Assembly: GCA_037443565.1 (NCBI GenBank)
Contig: JBBIOB010000001.1
Coordinates: 1 to 64,000 of the forward strand
Length of the DNA: 64,000 nucleotides
Direction of reading: 5' to 3'
DNA from: Fervidifonticultor_A sp037443565
GTDB taxonomy: Bacteria; Sysuimicrobiota; Sysuimicrobiia; Sysuimicrobiales; Humicultoraceae
Shown: positions 1 through 7,793 of the stretch, piece after piece
How positions within the stretch are numbered: position 1 is the first letter of the stretch
Layout: every line of letters starts with the position of its first letter
The notes under the pieces: model-generated
The model's input: the letters and a program-made list of their open reading frames with translations, nothing else
Databases searched by the model: none
What the model was told of the DNA's origin: nothing
Translations under genes and position numbers: made by a program

Positions 1-414
1 CATCAGCACCTCCTTCACCAGCGCCAGCCCCTGATAGAGCGCCACCCCCACCCCCATCTTTGCTATGCGCAGGGGAGACCCGTAGATGGGGATCATGAAC
101 TGCTGCGGTGCCACCAGGTGTGGAGCTACCCGCCGCAGCACCGCGCGCTCCGCCAGCCCCTCGGCGACCAGCCGGAGGTGCCCCTCCGCCAGGTAGCGCA
201 GGCCCCCGTGGACCATCCGGCCGGTGCGGCTGCTGGTGCCGCTCGCGAAGTCCTCGCGCTCGACGAGCGCGGTCTTCCACCCGCGCAGCGCGGCGTCCCG
301 GGCCGCGCCGACGCCGGTGACGCCGCCGCCGATTACCAGCACGTCCCAGGTGGTGCGGCCGAGGCGATCGAGGTTGTCGCGGCGGGTCGCGATTGAGAAC
401 TCGTCTCCGGCCAT
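1..414 (-). CDS. glpD: Glycerol-3-phosphate dehydrogenase, N-terminal part (runs off window)
   Basis: FAD-dependent glycerol-3-phosphate dehydrogenase, which oxidises sn-glycerol-3-phosphate to dihydroxyacetone phosphate and feeds electrons to the membrane quinone pool. The reading frame starts at ATG 414 on the minus strand and is open to the window edge, giving about 138 residues. It shows the Rossmann FAD motif VIGGGVTGVGAARDAALRG near residue 27, then EREDFASGTSSRTGRMVHGG and LRYL, which match the GlpD signature. It lies 4 bp after the stop of the FAD-linked oxidase at 419-2080 and is very probably co-transcribed with it, linking both to glycerol-phosphate/DHAP metabolism. The rest of the protein is outside the window. 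Confidence 0.85.
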   Translation of the reverse strand, partial: MAGDEFSIATRRDNLDRLGRTTWDVLVIGGGVTGVGAARDAALRGWKTALVEREDFASGTSSRTGRMVHGGLRYLAEGHLRLVAEGLAERAVLRRVAPHLVAPQQFMIPIYGSPLRIAKMGVGVALYQGLALVKEVLM

Positions 415-418
415 GATC

Positions 419-2080
419 TCAGGGTACGAGCTTGCCCGGATTCATGATGCCGTCGGGATCGAGCACGGCCTTCATCGCCCGGACCGTCTGCACCCCATAC
501 TCGCCGTGCTCCCGGCGCATCCAGGCCCGGTGCACGGTGCCGACGCCGTGGTGGTGGCTGAGCGTGCCGCCCCCGGCCATGATCGCGTCGGTGGCCGCGC
601 GCTTGGCCGCCTCCCACTGCTCGATCTCGCGCCCGGGGACCTGTCGGACCAGGAAGGTGAAATAGAGCGACGCGCCGGTGGCGTACGCGTGGGAGAGGTG
701 ACAGAGGACGAGCGCCTGGCGTCCGTCGACGGCGAGCGCCGCATGCAGCGCGGCGGACACAGCCCGGTGCAGCGAGGGCAGGCGATCCCACACGGCGGCG
801 GTCTCGAGCGTGTCCACCAGGATGCCGGCGTCGAGCATCTCATCGCGCAGGTAAGGCAGTTCGAAGCGCTCCCGGTACCACGCGCGGGCCGGGCCAGGTC
901 CCAGCGGAAAGGCGCCCCACCGCCGCAACACCCGACGCAGGTCCTTCGATGCCCGCGCGGTGGTCTCGGGCTGTCCTTCGATGCCGATGATCGCCAGACA
1001 CCTCCGCCCGGCCTCGAACCCACGGGCCCGGACGACACGCATCCCGACCGCCTCCGCCCGGGCCGACCAGCCGGCCCGGCGTTCGCGCATGGCCAGGGAG
1101 GCCTCGGTCTCGCCCGCATCGGAGAGCCGGACGATCGTGGGAACCGGCCCGTGCTGCATCATCGCGCGCACCGCGGACACGCCGTCCTCGAAGGCGCGAA
1201 AGAGCCAGGCCCGATAGTCTCGCACCGCGGGGACCGGCCGCAGGCGCAGCGTCGCCTGCGTGATGATGCCCAGCGCACCTTCGGAGCCGATGAGGAGCGC
1301 ATTCAGATCCGGCCCGCTGGAGCTGGCCGGGACCATCCGCGTCGCGATGACCCCGCGGGGCGTGATCAGGCGCAGGGCCACGACCATCGCCTCGATCTTG
1401 CCGTACCCGGTCGAGGCATATCCCGCGGACCGGGTGGCGATCCAGCCGCCCAGCGTGGAGAACTCAAACGACTGAGGGAAATGGCCCAGCGTCAGACCGT
1501 GCGCGCCGAGCGCGGCTTCGAGGTCCGGGCCCAGGATACCGGCCTCCGCGGTCGCCGTCAGGTTGACCGGATCGACGCCGAGGACCCGATTCATCCGCCG
1601 TAGATCGATGGCCAACACCAAGCCGGTGCCGCCGGGCGGCTCAACGCCGCCCACCACGCTGGTCCCGCCCCCGAACGGGATGACGGCGATCCCCTCGCTG
1701 GCAGCGATGCGCAGCAACCGTGCGAGGGCTTCCTCGGAGCCCGGGTGCGCCACCGCGTCCGGCGGGTTCGGCACCTCGCCCCGCCGGAGCCGCACCAGGT
1801 CCTGATAGCCCAGGCCGTAGGCGTGGGTCATCCGCTCGTCATGGGCCGTCGAGACGGAATCCGGTCCCACGGCCTCGGCCAGCACCTGGAGGGCGCGGGC
1901 GGTGAGGCGAGAAGGCCGGAGACGGATCGCGTCCAGCCCGGGAACGGGTGTAGAGACCTGGCGGGGACCGATCCGTTCGGTGAGGAACGGCCAGAATCCG
2001 GGCCGGTGCTCGAGCGGGTACGACTTCGAGGGGTCCCCCCAGCCCCACCACTTCATCCGCGCGGGCGCGGCGGCGTCCAT
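419..2080 (-). CDS. FAD-linked oxidase, alkyldihydroxyacetonephosphate synthase-like
   Basis: FAD-binding PCMH-type enzyme of the alkylglycerone-phosphate synthase group, 553 residues. The N-terminus MKWWGWGD (residues 9-16) and the C-terminal block SHHHGVGTVHRAWM (about residues 507-520) are typical of ADPS-like proteins; the pyrophosphate loop FGGGTSVVGGV is near residue 134 and the protein ends with a usual LDPDGIMNPGKL tail. In eukaryotes the family swaps the acyl chain of acyl-DHAP for a fatty alcohol to make ether lipids; bacterial members are mostly uncharacterised. The annotated start is ATG 2080, but the conserved family start is the ATG at 2056; neither has a strong ribosome site. 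Followed at 4 bp by glpD. A generic lactate/glycolate-type FAD oxidase is the alternative. Confidence 0.75.
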   Translation of the reverse strand: MDAAAPARMKWWGWGDPSKSYPLEHRPGFWPFLTERIGPRQVSTPVPGLDAIRLRPSRLTARALQVLAEAVGPDSVSTAHDERMTHAYGLGYQDLVRLRRGEVPNPPDAVAHPGSEEALARLLRIAASEGIAVIPFGGGTSVVGGVEPPGGTGLVLAIDLRRMNRVLGVDPVNLTATAEAGILGPDLEAALGAHGLTLGHFPQSFEFSTLGGWIATRSAGYASTGYGKIEAMVVALRLITPRGVIATRMVPASSSGPDLNALLIGSEGALGIITQATLRLRPVPAVRDYRAWLFRAFEDGVSAVRAMMQHGPVPTIVRLSDAGETEASLAMRERRAGWSARAEAVGMRVVRARGFEAGRRCLAIIGIEGQPETTARASKDLRRVLRRWGAFPLGPGPARAWYRERFELPYLRDEMLDAGILVDTLETAAVWDRLPSLHRAVSAALHAALAVDGRQALVLCHLSHAYATGASLYFTFLVRQVPGREIEQWEAAKRAATDAIMAGGGTLSHHHGVGTVHRAWMRREHGEYGVQTVRAMKAVLDPDGIMNPGKLVP

Positions 2081-2229
2081 CTCAGGGATCCTCTGGCACT
2101 ACTACGCCATCCGCGCCGGCATCCCCTGTGTGACGCTCGGCCGTACGCACGGAGATCCGGGGCGCTTGCACTCTATACCCCCCGCGTCCTATGATGCACT
2201 TAGCGGTGTATCGTGAGGTGTATTCGTAG

Positions 2230-2436
2230 ATGCCTCGCATGATGGTGCAACTGGACGACCGTCTCCTCGAGGAGGCCAAGCGGCTGACAGGCGCGCGCAC
2301 GAAGCGGGCCGCCATCGAAACCGCCCTGGTAGAGCTCATCCGACGGCGCAAGGCGGCCGAGCTCGCGACCCTCGCCGGCAGGATTCCCATCCGATTGACG
2401 CGGCGCGCGCTGCGGGCCATGCGGGAAGGCCGCTGA
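2230..2436 (+). CDS. VapB-type ribbon-helix-helix antitoxin
   Basis: 68-residue antitoxin of a type II VapBC pair. The N-terminal strand MVQLDDRLLEEAKRLTG followed by KRAAIETALVELIRR is the usual DNA-binding ribbon-helix-helix of VapB; the rest is a basic toxin-wrapping tail ending LRAMREGR. Its stop is 1 bp from the GTG start of the PIN toxin, so the two are translationally coupled. A weak -10 (TGTATT, 2219-2224) lies 5 nt before ATG 2230, so the mRNA may be leaderless; ATG 2239 and 2242 are other possible starts. Family assignment is by motif; the exact VapB subgroup is not determined. Confidence 0.8.
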   Translation: MPRMMVQLDDRLLEEAKRLTGARTKRAAIETALVELIRRRKAAELATLAGRIPIRLTRRALRAMREGR

Positions 2437-2437
2437 C

Positions 2438-2860
2438 GTGGCTGCACTCGTCGACACGTCCGCATGGATCGAGTTCTTCAATCCCAAAGGCGACTCCGGG
2501 GTGAAGCAGGCCCTCCGGATGGCGCTCGGGGAAGGTGTCGTGGTCACCATCGCCCCGGTGCTCGTGGAGTTGCTCGTTGGATTGAACCCTGCGCGTTCGC
2601 TCGATGCGCAGGCCATCCAGCGCCTGCGGGCCCTGGAGGCCGTCCCGATCGACTGGGACGTCTGTGAGCGCGCCGGGGTCCTCGGCCGGGCGCTTGCGCG
2701 GCGGGGGGAGCGCGCTCCGACCGTAGATCTCATGATCGCCGCGGCGGCCGCTTCCGGTGGGCACGATGTGTGGCATGTGGGCGACCGACACTTCGCGGCC
2801 ATTGAGCGGGCCGGCGGGCCCCAGCACCGCGACCTGAGCGCGGGCTCCTTCGCGCGCTGA
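2438..2860 (+). CDS. VapC PIN-domain toxin
   Basis: 140-residue PIN ribonuclease, partner of the antitoxin at 2230. It begins at GTG 2438 with ALVDTSAWIEFF, carrying the first PIN aspartate; further acidic positions lie in LVELLVG (Glu) and in TVDLMIAAAA near residue 98 (Asp), followed by HVGDRHFAAI. Length and residues match active VapC toxins, which cleave tRNA or rRNA when the labile antitoxin is lost. Downstream there is an unrelated gene remnant, so this pair ends the local operon. Confidence 0.85.
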   Translation: MAALVDTSAWIEFFNPKGDSGVKQALRMALGEGVVVTIAPVLVELLVGLNPARSLDAQAIQRLRALEAVPIDWDVCERAGVLGRALARRGERAPTVDLMIAAAAASGGHDVWHVGDRHFAAIERAGGPQHRDLSAGSFAR

Positions 2861-2940
2861 GCGAGACCGCAGCCTCAAGCAGCACCTCCTGTCTCGGGCA
2901 CCCGTTTCGGCTACCGGGCCTCCCGGCCCTGGCACGACCC

Positions 2941-3093
2941 CACGAATGCGCGATCCTCACCGCCTCGCTGGTCTCGGCCGACCGGTCGCTGGAGGAGGCG
3001 GCGGCCGACCTGGGCGCGCCGCCGCTGGGCACGTTCTGGAAGATCACGCTCCCGCAGATCCGGACCGGGTTGGCCGTCAGCGGGTTCTTCGCG
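2941..3093 (+). pseudogene. ABC transporter permease (PotB/PotC type) fragment
   Basis: An open frame with no start encodes about 51 residues that match the EAA loop of spermidine/putrescine-type permeases: ASLVSADRSLEEAAADLGAP then TFWKITLPQIRTGLAVSGFF. This loop contacts the ATPase subunit in an intact importer. Membrane helices on both sides are missing and the match stops abruptly at about 3093, so this is a deletion remnant rather than a gene. No other parts of a polyamine transporter lie nearby. Confidence 0.7.
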
Positions 3094-3494
3094 CCGGCAA
3101 CTAGGCAGGTCTGGACGCCGGCGACTGTCACCCCTGCGTGCGGGGCTGCGACTTCAGTTGCTCGATCTCCCGGAAGAAGTCGATCTCTCCAGGAAAGCTC
3201 CGGGCATACGATAGGCGAGTTCATCTCGCCCTGTTCGAGCCCCGCACGAGCCCCGTTCGAGCCATCGGGGGAGACTCTACGTCGCGCGTAGATCGTAGTC
3301 GCTGCGACTACCGACTACGTCTCTTCCCCACCTTCTATAATATATCGTCCATATCGTCCGCTGAGTTTGGTTCTTCCGGACGGCCTGGGGCCACGACCGC
3401 CATCTTGGGGCGGCGCGGGAGACCAGCATGGTGGAGGCGATCCACGCGGCCGCGCGCTACGCGCGCCCGTGGAAGGCCGCGTCGGCGGCGGGTC
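3094..3494. other. About 400 bp without a recognisable gene
   Basis: Between the permease remnant and the vapC at 3495 no convincing coding frame was found. A short minus-strand frame near 3130-3200 reads FPGEIDFFREIEQLKS and could be another remnant, but I cannot assign it. The stretch contains two back-to-back inverted repeats (3276-3311) and the most AT-rich patch of this area (tataatatatcg near 3340). Confidence 0.4.
3276..3311. promoter_or_regulatory. Two adjacent perfect inverted repeats
   Basis: TCTACG-n5-CGTAGA (3276-3292) is followed 2 bp later by GTAGTCG-n3-CGACTAC (3295-3311). The arms are perfect. The short loops and the lack of a T-tract argue against a terminator, so a protein-binding site is more likely, but no intact gene start lies beside it. 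It may be the orphan operator of a lost gene. Confidence 0.35.
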
Positions 3495-3908
3495 TCAGCG
3501 TCCCGAGGGATCGATGACCTTGAGCGTGGCGAAGTATCGGCGGTAGAAGCCGCGGTCGCGCGTGAGCAGCGCATCGGCCTGCAGCGACGCGTGGGCCCCG
3601 ACCAGGAAGTCCGCGACCACGCGTGCCCGTGCTGCACGCACCGCCTGCCGGCTCTGGCGCCACAATCGGCCTGCCTGCACAGCCGCCTCGGGCGAGAGGG
3701 GGTCGAACTGCACGCCCAGCAGGCCGAGGGCCTCCTGGAAGGATTCATCCGTGGGGAAGTGGGCCCGGACTTCCGCCCACGCGATCTCGCACGCGGCCAG
3801 CGCGCCGGCGTCGTAGGCGGCCTTGAGCGCCTGGCGGGATGGCTCTCCGAACGTTGGATCACCGCCCAACACGTCCAGCAGCACGGACGAGTCGACGGCC
3901 GTCTTCAC
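3495..3908 (-). CDS. VapC PIN-domain toxin
   Basis: 137-residue PIN protein. It starts MKTAVDSSVLLDVL (first catalytic Asp at residue 5), has EIAWAEVRAHF with the conserved Glu, and VVADFLVGAHA with the second Asp, then LLTRDRGFYRRYF. It overlaps the upstream AbrB-type antitoxin gene by 4 bp (3905-3908), the usual antitoxin-then-toxin order. Likely an RNA-cleaving toxin; the target is unknown. Confidence 0.85.
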   Translation of the reverse strand: MKTAVDSSVLLDVLGGDPTFGEPSRQALKAAYDAGALAACEIAWAEVRAHFPTDESFQEALGLLGVQFDPLSPEAAVQAGRLWRQSRQAVRAARARVVADFLVGAHASLQADALLTRDRGFYRRYFATLKVIDPSGR

Positions 3909-4141
3909 GGCCGCCGCGGCCTGGGCCCGCGCATCTCGTCCAGCAGGATATCGGTGGGCCTGCGCAGCTTGAGCAGCCCGTACACGCGATCCACCGGATG
4001 CCCGCCGGGGCCGCCCTTCCGCATCAGGACCCCGTTGTCGCGGATCTCGAAGGTCACGACGGTGCCCGGCCGCAATCCCAGCCGGCTGCGGACCTCGACG
4101 GGAACCGTCACCTGCCCCTTGGAGGAGATGGTGCTCTTCAT
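3905..4141 (-). CDS. AbrB/MazE-type antitoxin
   Basis: 78-residue SpoVT-AbrB swapped-hairpin DNA-binding protein: MKSTISSKGQVTVPVEVRSR then LGLRPGTVVTFEI is the canonical fold. The C-terminal half (DRVYGLLKLRRPTDILLDEM) should bind the toxin encoded next, with which it overlaps by 4 bp. The start ATG 4141 lies exactly 6 nt after a -10 box, with no room for a ribosome site, so the mRNA is expected to be leaderless. An operator palindrome sits inside the promoter, consistent with autorepression. Confidence 0.85.
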   Translation of the reverse strand: MKSTISSKGQVTVPVEVRSRLGLRPGTVVTFEIRDNGVLMRKGGPGGHPVDRVYGLLKLRRPTDILLDEMRGPRPRRP

Positions 4142-4143
4142 AC

Positions 4144-4176
4144 TTGGAAGGTAAAGAGCTTTACGTCCAAAGTCAA
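4144..4176 (-). promoter_or_regulatory. Leaderless promoter with palindromic operator for the 4141 antitoxin
   Basis: On the minus strand -35 TTGACT (4176-4171) and -10 TACCTT (4153-4148) are 17 bp apart. The inverted repeat GTAAAG-AG-CTTTAC (4151-4164), extended by TTGGA and TCCAA outer arms, fills the spacer and overlaps the -10. The expected transcription start coincides with the ATG. Confidence 0.65.
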
Positions 4177-4270
4177 GAAGCGTCAGAGTCCTCGACGTGG
4201 CGGCGCGTAGGACCTACAAGCGTTGCGCCCTATCGGCTGCCAGTCCAAGGGCTGGGCATACGCGTAACGG

Positions 4271-4834
4271 CTACCCGACAAGCGGTAGCGGATCCAAGAC
4301 GAAGCCCGGGAGAACCGGGTCGAGCAGCACGAGTCTGGGCGACTCGAACGCCTCCACGTCGCGGCCCGGCCGGTAGACCTCGACGACCTGACCGTGCGGA
4401 TCGATCAACACGGCCAGCCGCGCTCCATTGGCCAGGTAGGCCCGCATCTTGGCCCGCAGTCGCGCCAGGGTGTCGGACTTCGAGGCAATCTCGAACACCG
4501 CATCGGGGCACAGGGGGGCGTAGCTGTCCTGCTGCTCTGGCGTCAGGGCTTCCCAGCGCTCCTGAGGCATCCACGAGGCGTCGGGTGAGAGCAGCGAGCC
4601 GTCCGGCAGATGGAAGCCCGCCGACGAGTCAAAGACCACTCCACCCGCCCGCTCGGCCCAGCGGCCGAGCTGCAGCGCCAGCGCAGCCCCGCGCCGCCCG
4701 GACCTGCTGCCGGCGGGCGTCACGATCAGCTCACCCTCGGCGCTGCGCTCGAATTGGAGCCCCGGGTTACGCCTCGACAACTCGAGGATCTCGTCGTCGT
4801 CTGGCGGTGCGGCCAGCCTGAGATTGATGGCCAC
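4271..4834 (-). CDS. Uma2 family (DUF820) restriction-endonuclease-fold protein, copy 1
   Basis: 187-residue Uma2 protein. Family marks: LSRRNPGLQFER near residue 19, LIVTPAG, GFHLPDGSLLSPDASW, PLCPDAVFEIAS and LANGARLAVLIDP. The acidic and lysine positions (PDA...W, DAVFEI, SK) are those of the PD-(D/E)xK-like core. The cellular role of Uma2 proteins is not established; they are abundant in cyanobacteria and high-GC soil bacteria and are often multicopy. Start is GTG 4834 with a G-rich ribosome site (GGGGGGA). It is about as similar to the copies at 6981 and 19020 as those are to each other, and shares their promoter arrangement. Confidence 0.85.
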   Translation of the reverse strand: MAINLRLAAPPDDDEILELSRRNPGLQFERSAEGELIVTPAGSRSGRRGAALALQLGRWAERAGGVVFDSSAGFHLPDGSLLSPDASWMPQERWEALTPEQQDSYAPLCPDAVFEIASKSDTLARLRAKMRAYLANGARLAVLIDPHGQVVEVYRPGRDVEAFESPRLVLLDPVLPGFVLDPLPLVG

Positions 4835-4839
4835 GGCTC

Positions 4840-4871
4840 ATCCCCCCGCGTCGCGCGCCCCGATTGTAGCA
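4840..4871 (-). promoter_or_regulatory. Extended -10 promoter of Uma2 copy 1
   Basis: TGCTACAAT (TGn extended -10; TACAAT at 4868-4863) ends 28 nt before the GTG start. No good -35 is visible. The same TGnTACAAT and the same distance occur in front of the two other Uma2 genes. Confidence 0.6.
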
Positions 4872-4961
4872 TGTCCATCTCCGCCGTTCGTCCCGCCCGA
4901 CCCTTCTATCGGGCAGGCGAGGGGCTTCGTTCGGGGGGCACCCCCGCGTCTGGATAGATCG

Positions 4962-4991
4962 TTGAACATGGCCGGAGGGCTCGGCTATAGT
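4962..4991 (+). promoter_or_regulatory. Sigma70-like promoter before fic
   Basis: TTGAAC (4962-4967) and TATAGT (4986-4991) with an 18-bp spacer lie about 36 bp before the fic start codon. Confidence 0.45.
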
Positions 4992-5027
4992 AAACGCGAC
5001 GTTGAACACCGAGGGCTACAGCACGCC

Positions 5028-6209
5028 ATGATGAACACAGCCGACATCAAGCCAACCCGCGCCGGGCACTACGTCCACCAGTCCACCGGGTACCGGGCAT
5101 TCCTTCCGGCTCCCCTGCCCCCAGAGCCCCCGCTCGACCTCGGTGACCCCCTCCGCGGGCTCCTGTCCGACGCCGACTACGCCCTGGGACGCCTGGACGG
5201 CGCCGTGCTGACCCTGCCCAACCCCGACCTTTTCGTCTTCATGTCCATGCGCAAGGAAGCCGTGCTCTCCAGCCAGATCGAGGGCACGCAGAGCTCCCTG
5301 CAGAACCTGCTCGCCGCCGAGGCCCGGCTCCACGACCCCGACGCGCCGGCCGACGTGGGCGAGGTGGTCAACTACGTGCGGGCCATGAACCACGGCTTCC
5401 AGCGGCTGGGCACACTGGCGGTCTCGGTGGGGTTGATCCGCGAGATTCACGCCGCGCTGATGGAGGGCGTCCGGGGCGGGGCGTTGGCGCCCGGCGAGCT
5501 GCGCACCACCCAGAACTGGATCGGGCCGGCAGGGTCGACACTGGGGGAAGCGACGTTCGTTCCCCCGCCGCCCGACGTCGTGCCCCAGGCGCTCGGCGAC
5601 CTGGGGCGCTTCCTGGACCGGGACGACGACCTTCCCGTGCTGGTGAAGGTCGGCCTGGCCCATGCGCAGTTCGAGACCATCCACCCGTTCCTCGACGGCA
5701 ACGGGCGGGTGGGGCGGCTCCTGGTCACGCTGCTATTGACCGAGCGCGGCAAGCTCGCGCGTCCCGTGCTCTACCTGTCCCACTACTTCAGGCGCCACCG
5801 CGCCGAGTACTACCAGCGCCTGCAGGCCGTGCGCGACGCCGGCGACTGGGAGGGCTGGCTCGCCTTCTTCCTGACCGGCGTGGTCGAGGTCAGCCGCGAA
5901 GCCACGCGGACCGCCGCCGCCATTCTGCGCATGCGCGAGGACTTCCGGAACCGGATTACCGAACGGCTCGGCCGCGCCGCCGCCAACGGCCATCGCATCA
6001 TGGACCGCCTCTTCGACCACCCCATCGTGACGGTCGCGACCGTCCGCGGCTGGCTCGGGATCACCGCCGCCGGCGCGAACAACCTCGTGACCCGCCTCGT
6101 TCAGGCCGGCGTCCTGCGCGAGATCACCGGCTACGCCCGCAACCGCCGCTTCCGCTTCGATCCGTACCTCAGGCTGTTCGAGGAAGGGCAGGGGGCGGCA
6201 GGGGAGTGA
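5028..6209 (+). CDS. Fic family AMP-transferase with C-terminal winged helix
   Basis: 393-residue Fic/DOC-fold protein, expected to transfer AMP from ATP to a protein hydroxyl. The active-site motif HPFLDGNGRVGR is intact (about residue 221). The inhibitory-helix motif SSQIEGT (about residue 81) places it among Fic proteins whose own N-terminal helix blocks ATP, so it is self-inhibited. The N-terminal DUF4172-like region begins about HYVHQSTGYRAFLPAPLP, and the C-terminus (VATVRGWLGITAAGANNLV) is a winged-helix domain. ATG 5028 (or 5031) was chosen because the open frame further upstream overlaps the divergent Uma2 promoter and does not look like protein. It stands alone, with no antitoxin gene. 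Confidence 0.85.
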   Translation: MMNTADIKPTRAGHYVHQSTGYRAFLPAPLPPEPPLDLGDPLRGLLSDADYALGRLDGAVLTLPNPDLFVFMSMRKEAVLSSQIEGTQSSLQNLLAAEARLHDPDAPADVGEVVNYVRAMNHGFQRLGTLAVSVGLIREIHAALMEGVRGGALAPGELRTTQNWIGPAGSTLGEATFVPPPPDVVPQALGDLGRFLDRDDDLPVLVKVGLAHAQFETIHPFLDGNGRVGRLLVTLLLTERGKLARPVLYLSHYFRRHRAEYYQRLQAVRDAGDWEGWLAFFLTGVVEVSREATRTAAAILRMREDFRNRITERLGRAAANGHRIMDRLFDHPIVTVATVRGWLGITAAGANNLVTRLVQAGVLREITGYARNRRFRFDPYLRLFEEGQGAAGE

Positions 6210-6243
6210 GGGGAATCGCCCCGGACTGGCACGAGCACGCCCT

Positions 6244-6672
6244 TCACCGCCCAAACCCCAGGAGACCGAGAGCCTCCGAGAGGGCCACGATCCGCACCCC
6301 TCTCAGAGTGTGGCCAAACAGGGGACCGAAGTGCGTGCGATCGCCGGTGACCAGGCTGTCCGCCTCCGCCTGCACGGCCGCGGCCAGAATCGGTGCGTCC
6401 TGGTCAGGAAGACCCAGGTCTCGCGCCCACTGCGCAACCTTGGGCGGCGCCTCGGTCACCAGGGTCACGGCGTCCAGGACGGAAGGCAAGCGATCCTCGC
6501 GATCCGGGTAGCGCAACGCCAGGTTTCGGCGAGCCTCCTCGATCGCGTGGGGCGACGACAGCAGGACACACACCTGGCTGCGCGCGAGCTCAATCAGCGC
6601 GGCCGCCCGTCCTGCCGGACTGACGCATGCCGAAAAGAGGACGTTTGCGTCGAGAAACAGCCGCGGCCTCAA
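6244..6672 (-). CDS. PIN-domain putative toxin
   Basis: 142-residue PIN protein of the PIN_3-like group: starts MRPRLFLDANVLFSACVSPA (first Asp), has AIEEARRNLALRYP (Glu) and LPDQDAPILAAAV (acidic pair), then SLVTGDRTHFG. All expected acidic residues are present. It overlaps the preceding AbrB-type gene by 4 bp, making a two-gene toxin-antitoxin unit with it. Confidence 0.8.
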   Translation of the reverse strand: MRPRLFLDANVLFSACVSPAGRAAALIELARSQVCVLLSSPHAIEEARRNLALRYPDREDRLPSVLDAVTLVTEAPPKVAQWARDLGLPDQDAPILAAAVQAEADSLVTGDRTHFGPLFGHTLRGVRIVALSEALGLLGFGR

Positions 6673-6920
6673 GACGGCCGGCGGGTCCGTTTGCGGACCC
6701 AGGTGGCCTCCCGGGCTGTCATGCGGTCTTCGTTCTGGAATTCACGGAGGCGCCGGTTGCTGTAGATCTCGACCGGATACACGCCCGCCGGACGAAGCAG
6801 AATCCCACCGTCCGGCGTCGTATCGACCACCATCAGCGTATCGCCCTCCAACCCAAGCCTCCGCAGGATGGCCCTGGGGATCGAGAGCTGGCCTTTCTTT
6901 CCCAGGCGCACGGTCTCCAC
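6669..6920 (-). CDS. AbrB-family antitoxin
   Basis: 83-residue AbrB-like protein: METVRLGKKGQLSIPRAILR then RLGLEGDTLMVVD. The C-terminal part (IYSNRRLREFQNEDRM) probably binds the PIN partner. The open frame extends 12 codons upstream to 6956, but that extension runs through a perfect 17-bp palindrome and a promoter-like sequence, so GTG 6920 is the better start. A start there is 7 nt after the proposed -10, which would make it leaderless like the antitoxins at 4141, 26453 and 27251. Confidence 0.75.
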   Translation of the reverse strand: METVRLGKKGQLSIPRAILRRLGLEGDTLMVVDTTPDGGILLRPAGVYPVEIYSNRRLREFQNEDRMTAREATWVRKRTRRPS

Positions 6921-6927
6921 ACACCTC

Positions 6928-6956
6928 ACGCTACCACACTTGCCGGAATCCGGCAA
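6928..6956 (-). promoter_or_regulatory. Operator palindrome and probable promoter of the 6920 antitoxin
   Basis: TTGCCGGAATCCGGCAA (6940-6956) is a perfect 17-bp palindrome. Read on the minus strand it holds a -35-like TTGCCG (6956-6951); 17 bp later is TAGCGT (6933-6928) as a weak -10. CCGG-AAA-CCGG follows directly at 6958-6968, possibly a second half-operator. Confidence 0.5.
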
Positions 6957-6980
6957 GCCGGAAACCGGACACCTCTACGC

Positions 6981-7547
6981 CTATCCGACGATCGGCCCCG
7001 GATCCAGGACGAACCCCGGCAGGACCGGGGAGAGCGGCAACGGCGTGGAGGACTCGAACACCTCGACGTCGCGATCCGGCCGAGAGACCTCGACGGCCCC
7101 GCGCTCGGGATCGATCAGCACGGCCAGCCGCGCGCCGTTGGCCAGATAGGCCCGCATCTTGTCCCTAAGCCGCGTCAGGGCGTCGGACTTCGAGGCGATC
7201 TCGAACACGGCATCGGGGCACAGCGGGGCGAAGCCGTCCTGCTGCTCAGGCGTCAGCGCTTCCCAGCGCTCGCGGCGAACCCACGCGGCGTCGGGGACGA
7301 GGAGGGCGCCATCAGGCAGCCGAAAGCCGGTTGCTGAGCTGAACGCGATCCCCGTCCCCTCGGCCCTGGCCCAGAAGACCAGTTGGGCGATCAGTTCGGC
7401 CTCGGATCGTCCGGAGCGCCCGCCTGTCGGTGTCACGACGAGTTCGCCGCCGGCCGTGCGCTCGAACTGATAGCCCGGATTGCCGGCCGACAGCGCGCGG
7501 ATCTCCTCGTCCGTCGGCGGTGCGGCCAGCCTGAGACTGATGGCCAC
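6981..7547 (-). CDS. Uma2 family (DUF820) protein, copy 2
   Basis: 188-residue Uma2 protein with the same landmarks as copy 1: LSAGNPGYQFER, LVVTPTGG, GFRLPDGALLVPDAAW, PLCPDAVFEIAS, LANGARLAVLIDP. Start is GTG 7547. The upstream 100 bp align with those of copy 1, including a CCCCCCG(T/A)ACG block exactly 70 nt before the -10 in both, so gene and control region were duplicated together. Function is unknown; a PD-(D/E)xK-like nuclease fold is expected for the family. Confidence 0.85.
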   Translation of the reverse strand: MAISLRLAAPPTDEEIRALSAGNPGYQFERTAGGELVVTPTGGRSGRSEAELIAQLVFWARAEGTGIAFSSATGFRLPDGALLVPDAAWVRRERWEALTPEQQDGFAPLCPDAVFEIASKSDALTRLRDKMRAYLANGARLAVLIDPERGAVEVSRPDRDVEVFESSTPLPLSPVLPGFVLDPGPIVG

Positions 7548-7551
7548 GTCT

Positions 7552-7584
7552 CATCCCCCCGCGTCGCGCGCCCAGATTGTACCA
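7552..7584 (-). promoter_or_regulatory. Extended -10 promoter of Uma2 copy 2
   Basis: TGGTACAAT (TACAAT at 7581-7576) ends 28 nt before the GTG, as in copies 1 and 3, and a GGGGGGA ribosome site lies between. Confidence 0.6.
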
Positions 7585-7793
7585 TGCGCCTGCCCCCTGC
7601 CCGTTCCACCCAATCGTCTTATCGGCAGAACAGGGGGCGTCGTACGGGGGGAGTTGCACCACCCGGCTTGGGATGGCGCAATAGGGAGAGGATGTCCCAG
7701 GCCTTCCCGAGAACGGAATTTCGCTTGGTGCCGTCGCGCCGACATGAGTCTCGGTGACCGTGGCTGTCTCGTGTCGGCCGAGGGCGGTGAACC

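Noticed and set aside
6206..7337. Plus-strand frames opposite the PIN, AbrB and Uma2 genes
   Set aside because: They overlap well-supported minus-strand genes and show no protein family features.
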